Positions 52,041 through 59,523 of a DNA stretch of 64,000 nucleotides are shown here, piece by piece. The notes below the pieces were generated by a model. The model was not told the origin of the DNA, did no database searches, and was given only the letters and a program-made list of their open reading frames with translations. Made by a program: the position numbers and the translations under genes. Position 1 is the first letter of the stretch; every line of letters starts with the position of its first letter. Source of the DNA: CAVVEC01 sp963770485 (lineage in GTDB: Bacteria; Acidobacteriota; Terriglobia; Terriglobales; Acidobacteriaceae); the NCBI GenBank assembly GCA_963770485.1, contig CAVYPX010000012.1, positions 1 through 64,000 of the forward strand. The letters run 5' to 3'.

Positions 52041-53075
52041 ATGAAACCCCTTCGCAGCTTTGCCAGCGACAACAATGCCGGCATCCATCCCAAAGTGCTG
52101 CGGGCGATTTCCGCGGCCAACCAGGGGCATGTGGTGGGGTACGGCGACGATCCCTATACCGAGACCGGGGTCCGCAAATTCAAGGAACACTTCGGCAACG
52201 ACGTTGAGGTCTTCTTCGTGTTCAACGGGACCGCTGCAAACTGCCTGAGTCTGAAAGCGCTCGCTGAGTCTTTTCACGCCGTGATCTGTGCGGAGGGCGC
52301 CCACATCTATACCGACGAATGCGGCGCTCCGGAAAAATTCACCGGCTGTAAACTCATTCCGCTCCCGGCCGCGGATGGCAAGCTTACCTTGGAATCCGTC
52401 CGTCATGCCTATCACGGCATTGGCGACCAGCATCACGTTCAGCCCCGCGTGATTTCCCTGACTCAGGCCACCGAAATGGGGACGGTTTACAAGCCACGCG
52501 AAATCCGCGATCTGGCTCGCTTCGCCCATGAAAATGAAATGTTCCTGCACATGGACGGCGCCCGCATCGCCAACGCTGCCGTCAGTTTGGGCCTGACCCT
52601 GCGCGAAGCCACGCGCGATTTGGGCGTGGATGTCCTTTCCTTCGGTGGCACGAAAAATGGAGCCATGGGCGGTGAAGCCGTAGTCTTCTTCAACCAGGAA
52701 CTCAGCCGGAATTTCCTCTATCTGCGAAAACAAGGCATGCAGTTAGCCTCGAAGATGCGCTTCATCTCGGCGCAGTTCGAAGCGCTGCTCTCCGATCATT
52801 TGTGGCAGAAAAATGCCGAGCACGCGAATCAGATGGCGGAACTGCTGGAAAAAGAAGTAAGCAAGATCTCGAAGGTGAACATCGTATACAAGGTTGAAGC
52901 CAACGGCGTATTCGCGCAAATCCCGCGCGCCGCCATCGCCAAGCTGCAAAAGCGTTACTTTTTTTATGTTTGGAATGAGGAGCAGTCCGTGGTGCGCTGG
53001 ATGTGCTCCTTCGACACGACGGAGGAGGATGTGCGGGAGTTTGCGAAGTTTGTGCGGGAGATACTAGGCGAGTAG
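52041..53075 (+). CDS. Low-specificity threonine aldolase
   Basis: 344 residues, fold type I PLP enzyme. The PLP lysine is in SFGGTKNGAMGGEAVVF, and ARIANAA, GYGDDPYTE near the N-terminus and HMDGARIANAA are typical of the LtaE/GLY1 group. It cleaves L-threonine and L-allo-threonine to glycine and acetaldehyde. ATG at 52041 was preferred over an in-frame upstream codon at 51999, since MKPLRSFASDNNAG is the family's start. No Shine-Dalgarno sequence is seen; TACATT 9 bases before the ATG could be a -10 box, which would make the leader very short. Confidence 0.85.
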   Translation: MKPLRSFASDNNAGIHPKVLRAISAANQGHVVGYGDDPYTETGVRKFKEHFGNDVEVFFVFNGTAANCLSLKALAESFHAVICAEGAHIYTDECGAPEKFTGCKLIPLPAADGKLTLESVRHAYHGIGDQHHVQPRVISLTQATEMGTVYKPREIRDLARFAHENEMFLHMDGARIANAAVSLGLTLREATRDLGVDVLSFGGTKNGAMGGEAVVFFNQELSRNFLYLRKQGMQLASKMRFISAQFEALLSDHLWQKNAEHANQMAELLEKEVSKISKVNIVYKVEANGVFAQIPRAAIAKLQKRYFFYVWNEEQSVVRWMCSFDTTEEDVREFAKFVREILGE

Positions 53076-53179
53076 TGCCTGCGTGTGTCGCAGGGAGCTA
53101 TTGATTTTTGAATAGGGTTCTAATAAAGTTACGGTTCCCCCGAAAGATTTGGTTCGGTTCGTCTAACATAGGAGAAGTG

Positions 53180-53581
53180 ATGAATCGGAAGTGGCTTGCC
53201 CTCATCGTGTTGTGGCTTTCAGGATTGGGCGGATTCGGCTGCGGCAACAGACAGAAACTATTGTCCATTTCGGTTACTCCTACCACCGGGGCGTTCTTAA
53301 GTCCGGATGCGGCGCTGAATATTCAACTCACGGCGACGGGTACCTATGTCCATCCCCCAGCTACGAAAGACCTTACTGATCAAGTAACCTGGACAAGCGA
53401 CGTACCACAATTGGTGACGGTGAGCAGTACAGGCCTGATTTCTCCTGCCGGGACTGGCAATTGCGGAGTTGCCAATATAACTGCATCGCTTCTAACCAAC
53501 GATCCGAAAGGCAATGTGGTCTCCAACGCAATGACCGTTACGGTCGACAATACGAATAACCCCATTTGTCCACATCCTTAG
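53180..53581 (+). CDS. Lipoprotein with a bacterial Ig-like domain
   Basis: 133 residues. A signal peptide ends in GGFGC (lipobox), then ISVTPTTGAFLS, LNIQLTATGTY, DLTDQVTWTSDVPQLVTVSSTGLISP, the pattern of a BIG2-type Ig domain. GGAG lies 5 bases upstream of ATG 53180. The protein is likely tethered to a membrane with the Ig domain exposed; the ligand is unknown. Confidence 0.75.
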   Translation: MNRKWLALIVLWLSGLGGFGCGNRQKLLSISVTPTTGAFLSPDAALNIQLTATGTYVHPPATKDLTDQVTWTSDVPQLVTVSSTGLISPAGTGNCGVANITASLLTNDPKGNVVSNAMTVTVDNTNNPICPHP

Positions 53582-53602
53582 CTGTCGTCGTAGAGCCGCC
53601 TT

Positions 53603-53770
53603 TTATTGATCCATTAATAACTTGTTCAGCGTGGGCTTGTGCTTTTCCCTTTTCGTTTTCTTTCGGTCGGGAACCACTCTTGACGCTGGCGGCGTTCCAA
53701 TCCGCTCCCGTGCCATCGCCTTTACCGTCTCGACCGCGCGAAATCGCTTCGGTTTCTTTTTCTTGGGCAT
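53603..53770 (-). CDS. Small basic conserved protein
   Basis: 55 residues, very Lys/Arg-rich: MPKKKKPKRFRAVETVKAM followed by RERIGTPPASRVVPDRKKTK. I recall similar short ORFs in acidobacterial genomes but know no function; nucleic-acid binding would fit the charge. Divergent from the 53871 gene. Confidence 0.5.
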   Translation of the reverse strand: MPKKKKPKRFRAVETVKAMARERIGTPPASRVVPDRKKTKREKHKPTLNKLLMDQ

Positions 53771-53870
53771 GGTCTCAATCTTGCCATAGCTCGTATGTGG
53801 TTGACGTGCAATAATCAAAACTAGCAACTGCCGGTGGCCAACGACGAATGGCCAACGACCCACGACGATT

Positions 53871-54146
53871 ATGGATGAACGCGAATTTTTTGACGAACGG
53901 CAGGAAAAGAAAAACGCCAGCCTGAATTGTCCTCACTGCCAGCAGTCTGCCGAGTACGAGATCACCTGGCTGGTGCGCACCAAGAAAAAACAGCTTCCCG
54001 GACGCGCCGACGAGCGCGACCGCGCCCGCTTCGCCAAAGCGCGTTCCTACATGCTGCGTAAAGACGATATGCTCGCCTGCAAGAACCTGCGCTGCCGCAA
54101 ACGCTTCGACATTTCCGGCGTGCAGTCGGTCGTGTTCACCGAGTAA
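53871..54146 (+). CDS. Small zinc-ribbon-like hypothetical protein
   Basis: 91 residues. CPHCQQSAEYEITWLVRTKKKQL near the N-terminus and CKNLRCRKRFD near the C-terminus provide CxxC/CxxxxC pairs that would make one zinc ribbon around a charged helical insert. Highly polar, cytoplasmic. No partner recognised. Confidence 0.6.
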   Translation: MDEREFFDERQEKKNASLNCPHCQQSAEYEITWLVRTKKKQLPGRADERDRARFAKARSYMLRKDDMLACKNLRCRKRFDISGVQSVVFTE

Positions 54147-54308
54147 ATACGGGATAACGGACCTCACAGACGCCGTCGAAACCCGGATATTGTCTCAAAC
54201 GCCGTAATTAACAATCCCCGGAACCAGTTGACGCATCTTATTTCAGGCGCATATGATCTTCGTTTGGCCTGAACTCGAAGGACGTGCCAGAGAAGAGGTA
54301 CTCAGGCG

Positions 54309-54692
54309 GTGAAGTCATTATCCATGGAAAAGAAGAAACTGGACTATTTCAAGAAGAGACTGGAAACGCGGCAGCACGAGTTGCGGCGCACGGTCTCGCG
54401 TACCGAGCAGGACGGGCGCACCGTCGATGAGGATTCGGCGCAGGATATCGCCGACAAGGCCGCCAGTTCCTATAACAAGGAGTTCCTCTTTCACCAGAGC
54501 AACAACGATCGCCAACTCCTGCAAATGGTGGAGAGCGCGTTGTCCCGCATCCGAGAGGGTAGCTTTGGGGAGTGTATCGCGTGCGGCAAGGAGATCAATC
54601 CCAAACGCCTGGAAGCTGTGCCTTGGACCCGCCATTGCATCGAGTGCCAGGAGAAGCTGGAACAAGGACTGTTGGAACAAGCTCCGCGGTAG
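54309..54692 (+). CDS. TraR/DksA-family zinc-finger protein
   Basis: 127 residues. An N-terminal coiled coil (KKKLDYFKKRLETRQHELRR) with DxxA-like acidic tip (VDEDSAQDIADKAA) is followed by a C4 zinc finger (CIACGKEINPKRL ... CIECQEK). DksA proteins bind the RNA polymerase secondary channel and, with ppGpp, adjust rRNA and amino acid promoter activity. GTG 54309 was used as start; ATG 54324 is an alternative. Followed by a hairpin (54720-54757). Confidence 0.82.
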   Translation: MKSLSMEKKKLDYFKKRLETRQHELRRTVSRTEQDGRTVDEDSAQDIADKAASSYNKEFLFHQSNNDRQLLQMVESALSRIREGSFGECIACGKEINPKRLEAVPWTRHCIECQEKLEQGLLEQAPR

Positions 54693-54710
54693 ACCTCATC
54701 GTCCACACCG

Positions 54711-54764
54711 CCGATTCTCCGGTAGTGGCTTAATTTGGCCAAATTCAGCCACTACCGATTCTCC
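54711..54764. repeat. 34-base palindrome flanked by a 10-base direct repeat
   Basis: CCGATTCTCC (54711-54720) and CCGATTCTCC (54755-54764) flank GGTAGTGGCTTAATTTGG/CCAAATTCAGCCACTA, a near-perfect hairpin of about 18 base pairs with one mismatch (54720-54757). No T-run follows, so it is not a classical terminator. The layout resembles insertion of a tiny palindromic unit with a target duplication. Confidence 0.65.
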
Positions 54765-54845
54765 CCGGCCTTTGACGCTTCTGATTTTCGCCTGTTAGAC
54801 TGACAGATTGTCAGCCCAGCCTCATAAGAATCAGAAGGGGAGTTC

Positions 54846-55571
54846 GTGCGCGCAGAAACCCGTCATCAACTGAAACAGGACCGCTTCAGCCGAACCACGA
54901 TCGACGTGGCAGAGAAGACTGCCCATTGGTCCGTCGAACACAAAAATACTATAGCCATCGTCGCCGTGATCGCGCTGGTCATAGTGGGAACGGCGGGAGG
55001 CGCCTGGTATTACCTGAATCAGCAGGACCAAAAGGCGAGTGTCGAAGTAAGCCAGGCGATACGCACGCTCAACACACCGGTGCGCCCGCCCAACATGCCT
55101 CCTCAGCCGGACTCCCCGAGCTTTGCCAGTTCCCAAGAGCGAGCCGCTGCCGCCCACAAAAAGTTTCAGGCGATCGTGGATAAGTATCCCCACACCCATG
55201 CCGCCGAAATTGCACGGTATTTTCTAGGAATGACTTCAGTCGATCTGGGAGACAACACTGCTGCCGAAGCCGATTTCAAGGCGGTGGCGTCCACGCACAA
55301 CGACGATCTTGCTGGGTTGGCGAAGTTCGCCTTAGCCTCCATTTATCGCGATACCAATCGTGACAAGCAGGCTGTGGATGTTTACAAGGAGCTCACCGCC
55401 AAGCCTACAAATACGGTAGGCAAGGTGATGGCTCAAATGGCTTTGGCCGAGACCTATCAGCAGGGCAATCAACCGCTGGAAGCCAAACGCATCTATGAGC
55501 AAATCCAGAAAGAAAATCCAGCCACCGAAGCCGCTCAGATGGCTTCGGGGAAGCTGCAGGAGTTAAAGTAA
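54846..55571 (+). CDS. YfgM-like TPR membrane protein
   Basis: 241 residues: a cytoplasmic N-terminal ~35 residues, one membrane helix (about 36-56, IAIVAVIALVIVGTAGGAWYYL), then TPR-type helices (FQAIVDKYPHTHAAEIARYFLG, AEADFKAVASTHND, AVDVYKELTAKPTN). YfgM-like proteins are partners of BamB or SecYEG in E. coli; a periplasmic scaffold role is plausible. GTG start with AAGGGGAG just 4 bases upstream. Confidence 0.78.
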   Translation: MRAETRHQLKQDRFSRTTIDVAEKTAHWSVEHKNTIAIVAVIALVIVGTAGGAWYYLNQQDQKASVEVSQAIRTLNTPVRPPNMPPQPDSPSFASSQERAAAAHKKFQAIVDKYPHTHAAEIARYFLGMTSVDLGDNTAAEADFKAVASTHNDDLAGLAKFALASIYRDTNRDKQAVDVYKELTAKPTNTVGKVMAQMALAETYQQGNQPLEAKRIYEQIQKENPATEAAQMASGKLQELK

Positions 55572-55638
55572 GTTAAGCTAGCTTATGGCTTTTGGCATTC
55601 CTCTGTGTACTCAGTGTCCTCCGTGGTGAGCCCGGTTT

Positions 55639-56703
55639 TCAACGTTGAACGAACAGCTTGCTCCACTCCTCCACCGGCGATGGTGGGATCAGCGCTGGTT
55701 TCAGATTTGCCGCCACGTGCTCCTTGTGACCCATGCCCACCAGGGAAGTTGTGATTCCCGGCGCGGAGCGGGAAAACTGAATGGCGTTTTCTGCGTCGGT
55801 CTTCAAACCCAGACCCCGCGTGACGAAATCCGGCAGCCCATGCGCTAGCTGTCCCTGATGCAGGCTGGCGCTGCCCATGACGGCGAGTCCGAGTTCGGTA
55901 GCCGCAGCCAGCAGAGATTTCTTCTGCTTGCCACTCCGCTGATTGGCCAGGCCGTAGGCCTCGGGCATAGCCAGACTGAACGGAAGCTGGATGAAGCGGA
56001 AATGGTGATCGCCCCCGCCCACCTCCCTCGCAAGTTCCACAACGTCGGCTAGACCGACGAAGTCGCGCGAGCCTTCCGGCAAACGGAAGGCGCTCCAGGT
56101 GGCCATCCCGTAATCACTAAGGCGGCCGGACTTGACCTGCTTCTCCAGCATCACGAATGCGTCGCGCAGCCGTTGATGGAAAACGTCGCGGGAAACCTCA
56201 GCCAACTGTGATTCCGGATTGTGCACGTAGAAAACGTCGATGGTTTCCAGCCCAAGGTTGCGGCGTGAGCGCTCGATCTGGTTTTCCAAGTAAGACGGCG
56301 TCATGCAGTGCATCCCGCCGACTAGCTGATTCGGATCCAGAATGCCGGGTTCGACGTATTCCCGCAGGAAGTAGCTGCGCGGGTCGGCTGGCAAGTTGCC
56401 GTCGAACGAAAGATACCCGGCCTTAGTGCAGACCAACACTTCTTCGCGCTTCAATTCTCCCGACTCAATCAGTTGCTGGAGAGCCGCGCCAATGTTGCGT
56501 TCCGATCGTTGATGGCGGTAGTTGATGGCGGTATCGAGAACGTTGATGCCGGAACGCAAAGCGGCTGCAATCGCGGCAATGTATTCCCGGTCGGTGGTGT
56601 CGTCGGGCTCGCCGAGGTAGGTGCCGAGTCCGATGGAAGACAGCCACAGCTCGCCAGTTCCCGGCACTTGCTTAGGACGGCGGAAGTGTCCGGCATCCCG
56701 CAA
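55639..56703 (-). CDS. Aldo/keto reductase
   Basis: 354 residues from TTG 56703. The AKR fold is evident from SSIGLGTYLGEP, DTAINYRHQRSERNIGAAL (catalytic Asp/Tyr), EVLVCTKAGYLSF (Lys) and FYVHNPESQL (His region). It reduces aldehydes or ketones, or acts on inositol-like sugars, with NADPH. In-frame codons upstream of the TTG read GHATPEGTARYRDRFPQ without a canonical start, so the true start may be further out (CTG at 56763 is the first possible codon after the TGA). Confidence 0.75.
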   Translation of the reverse strand: MRDAGHFRRPKQVPGTGELWLSSIGLGTYLGEPDDTTDREYIAAIAAALRSGINVLDTAINYRHQRSERNIGAALQQLIESGELKREEVLVCTKAGYLSFDGNLPADPRSYFLREYVEPGILDPNQLVGGMHCMTPSYLENQIERSRRNLGLETIDVFYVHNPESQLAEVSRDVFHQRLRDAFVMLEKQVKSGRLSDYGMATWSAFRLPEGSRDFVGLADVVELAREVGGGDHHFRFIQLPFSLAMPEAYGLANQRSGKQKKSLLAAATELGLAVMGSASLHQGQLAHGLPDFVTRGLGLKTDAENAIQFSRSAPGITTSLVGMGHKEHVAANLKPALIPPSPVEEWSKLFVQR

Positions 56704-56820
56704 CTGGGGGAAGCGGTCGCGGTAACGAGCCGTGCCTTCGGGAGTGGCGTGACCAAGAAACAGGAAGGGACAGTGTAGCAGTCACGGAGAGCACGTTTGT
56801 GCCGATGTCATAATGGAGGT

Positions 56821-57057
56821 ATGAGAACTATCACTGCTGACCGGTTCAAGAAAAACTGTCTCAAGGTTATGCGGGAGATGTCTTTAGCCAGAGAGCCGAT
56901 ATTGATCACGAAGAAGGGCAGACCGCTAGCGAAACTGGTGTCCGCGGATGCCAAGACTATCGACGATATTTTCGGCTGCATGAAAAGCGAGGTCGAAATT
57001 GTGGGCGATCTCGTGTCTCCGGCGGTTCCGCTTGAGGATTGGGACGTTTTGCGGTAG
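56821..57057 (+). CDS. Phd/YefM-like antitoxin without a toxin gene
   Basis: 78 residues: MRTITADRFKKNCLKVMREM, then PILITKKGRPLAKLVS, the usual Phd N-terminal DNA-binding domain, and a C-terminal part ending in DWDVL. GGAGG lies 2-3 bases before ATG. In the family the antitoxin binds a PIN (VapC) or Doc/YoeB toxin gene immediately downstream; here the next gene, at 57183, is a secreted protein, so the toxin is missing. Confidence 0.75.
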   Translation: MRTITADRFKKNCLKVMREMSLAREPILITKKGRPLAKLVSADAKTIDDIFGCMKSEVEIVGDLVSPAVPLEDWDVLR

Positions 57058-57182
57058 CGCGGCGTGTCCTGCGCTGATCTCCTCCCGTTACTTTCGTAAG
57101 CCTTAATCCACTTTTTGTTGAGAGTCTCGGCTTACGCTCGCGGACAATTCCTAAGTACCAATTTCAGCTTTTGCGAGGCCTC

Positions 57183-58802
57183 ATGACCGCATTCCGCTGT
57201 CTAAGTGTATTCGTGCTCTTTACTTTTTTGTCGTGTGGCTCAGCTCTCACCCAAGATACAGGCTCGTCGACGCCGACCTTTGGCGACGATTCCGCTTCCG
57301 GCCAGAGCCAGAGCCTGGGCGACCTGGCGCGCAAGGTGCGAAAAGACAACACAGCGGAAGTGAAGATGTCCGATGAGGACGCCAAGAAGCTTTTCCGCTC
57401 CGTTGACAAGATTCTCGCCTTCGCAGCCCAAGATAGTGGCTTCCCCCAACATTCCACCGTAAAGCGTCAACTGGTAGGTCACACCGAAGTCGAGCAATAT
57501 ACCCGCGAGCAGGTGGCTAAAGACGAAAACGCGCAGCGCTTGGCCCGCTCCGAAATGACCATGAAGAAGTTCGGCTTCCTGCCCAGAGACTTCAATTTGC
57601 GCGAGTTCCTGGTCAAAGCCAATGGCCAGCAAATCGCGGGCTATTACGACAGCGACACCAAGACAATTTCTCTGCTGAACTGGGTCCCGATGGAACGCCA
57701 GGAGCCAATCCTGGCCCACGAACTGACCCACGCGCTGCAAGATCAGAACTACGATCTCAAGAACTGGCTGAAAGCTGGGAAAAAAACGGCGGCGCCTGCG
57801 GACAAGGGCGGTTCGCCCGATGCGGACGACGACTCCGGCATAGCACGCCGGGCAGTGGTCGAGGGGCAAGCCATGATCGTGTACGTGGATTACCTGCTCG
57901 CTCCTCTCGGACGCAGCCTGCAGAACACACCCGGCCTGATCTATCAAATGGAGGAGCCCGTGGTAAAGGCTGCTGCGGACTCCCAATTGCTGCACGATGC
58001 CCCGATGGTTCTGCGTGAGGCCGGCACATTCCCGTATCGCGAAGGACTTATCTTCGAAGGCGAATTGCTGGAAAAGGGCGGGAAGAAGATGGCTTTCTCG
58101 GGCGTCTTCTCGCGCCCGCCGCGCAATACGCACGAGGTGTTACAGCCGCAAGCCTACATGGATAGCGAAAAACTGTCGTCGCCGGTGCGCATTCCAGACG
58201 TAGAACAGCTGCTGAGCGGCAAGTACGCGGTGTACGACTCCGGCGGAATCGGCGAACTCGATGTGCGCGCGCTTCTGAAGACATACGGAGACAGGAAAGA
58301 CGCCGACAATCTATCGGCGGCGTGGCAGACCGGGTCGTACGTGACTTTCCGCAGGACAGTCAAGACCGCCACTGATTCGCCCACCACCGCCGACCTGGCT
58401 CTGCTGTACGTGTCACGATGGAAATCTTCGCCGATGGCGCAGCGCTTCGCTCACCTTTACGCCAGCGCGGTTGCCCAGCGCTATCAGAACGCAACTCCGC
58501 AACCCGCTGCCTCCTGCGCCGGAACGAATTGTCCCGTCTCCGCAGTGCAGATTTCGACCGAAGAAGGGCCGGTGATCATCGAGCAGTGGGCGGATAATAC
58601 CGTGCTGGTTTCTGAAAGCTTCGACGAAACCATGGCGGTAAAGTTGCGCGATGCGGTACGTGGCAACAGTTCCGCAATACACGCCGGAAACCTGCGGCAG
58701 GATGAACTCGGTTTGCGCCTCTACGAGCTGCCAGATTTCTCTGCGTTTCAAGCTCGGATCGGTGAAAGAATCCTGCACGAGCTGGGGAGTAGAACAAAAT
58801 AG
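57183..58802 (+). CDS. Secreted putative zinc metallopeptidase, uncharacterised family
   Basis: 539 residues from ATG 57183 (GAGG just upstream; signal peptide MTAFRCLSVFVLFTFLSCG). The motif LAHELTHALQDQ at about residues 177-188 contains HExxH, and VVEGQAMIVYVDY at about 226-238 offers the downstream glutamate of gluzincins (HExxH...E). The rest has alternating helices, no recognised domain, and a C-terminal part with KAVxxxRDAVRGN-like helices. It may process cell-surface proteins. There is no known family name I can attach. Confidence 0.65.
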   Translation: MTAFRCLSVFVLFTFLSCGSALTQDTGSSTPTFGDDSASGQSQSLGDLARKVRKDNTAEVKMSDEDAKKLFRSVDKILAFAAQDSGFPQHSTVKRQLVGHTEVEQYTREQVAKDENAQRLARSEMTMKKFGFLPRDFNLREFLVKANGQQIAGYYDSDTKTISLLNWVPMERQEPILAHELTHALQDQNYDLKNWLKAGKKTAAPADKGGSPDADDDSGIARRAVVEGQAMIVYVDYLLAPLGRSLQNTPGLIYQMEEPVVKAAADSQLLHDAPMVLREAGTFPYREGLIFEGELLEKGGKKMAFSGVFSRPPRNTHEVLQPQAYMDSEKLSSPVRIPDVEQLLSGKYAVYDSGGIGELDVRALLKTYGDRKDADNLSAAWQTGSYVTFRRTVKTATDSPTTADLALLYVSRWKSSPMAQRFAHLYASAVAQRYQNATPQPAASCAGTNCPVSAVQISTEEGPVIIEQWADNTVLVSESFDETMAVKLRDAVRGNSSAIHAGNLRQDELGLRLYELPDFSAFQARIGERILHELGSRTK

Positions 58803-58856
58803 CACGAAACGGACTCTTGGTTCGTTCAGATTGCTGACAAGGGTCCCAGTTGTAGT

Positions 58857-58942
58857 CGTCCCGAGCGAAGCGAGGGATCCAGGTTTTCGAATGGCTGGAG
58901 AAAACCCAGATTCCTCGTCGCGTTTGCTCCTCGGAATCACAG
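58857..58942. repeat. Divergent inverted pair of palindromic elements
   Basis: GTCGTCCCGAGCGAAGCGAGGGATCCAGG ... CCCAGATTCCTCGTCGCGTTTGCTCCTCGGAATCAC. The two halves pair imperfectly and sit between the metallopeptidase and the oxidoreductase pair. Confidence 0.5.
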
Positions 58943-59055
58943 AGCATGGGGCAAGACCGGAACAATCCACAGTGCGGTTCCGACAGCGGCCTTCCCATTT
59001 CCCTTTTGCCCGGTTTTGAGTACGATGTCTGTCCATACCCAGAAGGGGCACAAGT

Positions 59056-59523
59056 GTGGCAGCCATCACTCTGCGCATAAACGGAAGTGAGCACAAGGTG
59101 GACGTGTCGCCGGAGACGCCTCTGCTCTGGGTGTTGCGCGATACCCTGCAATTGACCGGCACAAAATTCGGCTGCGGCGCCGGTCTATGCGGCGCGTGCA
59201 CAGTACACGCGGATGGAATGGCTATACGCTCGTGTTCCACTCCGGTCTCGCAGGCGGCGGGGAAAAGCATCACCACGATCGAGGGCCTGTCCGCGAATGG
59301 ATTGCATCCGCTGCAGCAGGCATGGATCGCCGAGCAGGTTCCGCAATGCGGTTATTGCCAGACCGGCCAAATCATGGCGGCCGCGGCTCTTTTGGCAAAA
59401 ACCCCGCAACCCACCGATGAACAGATCACGCAGGCGATGTCCGGCAATCTATGCCGATGCGGAACCTATGACCGGATTCGGCGCGCGATTCATCGCGCCG
59501 CAGGCATGGGAGGCACGCGATGA
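59056..59523 (+). CDS. 2Fe-2S subunit of an isoquinoline-1-oxidoreductase-like enzyme
   Basis: 155 residues. A plant-type 2Fe-2S domain (CGAGLCGACTVH...C with a fourth Cys at SCSTP) is followed by a helical 2Fe-2S domain (CGYCQTGQ ... CRCGTY). This is the small subunit of xanthine-oxidase-family hydroxylases such as IorA. GTG start. It overlaps the large-subunit gene by 4 bases (ATGA), a tight two-gene operon. Confidence 0.88.
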   Translation: MAAITLRINGSEHKVDVSPETPLLWVLRDTLQLTGTKFGCGAGLCGACTVHADGMAIRSCSTPVSQAAGKSITTIEGLSANGLHPLQQAWIAEQVPQCGYCQTGQIMAAAALLAKTPQPTDEQITQAMSGNLCRCGTYDRIRRAIHRAAGMGGTR

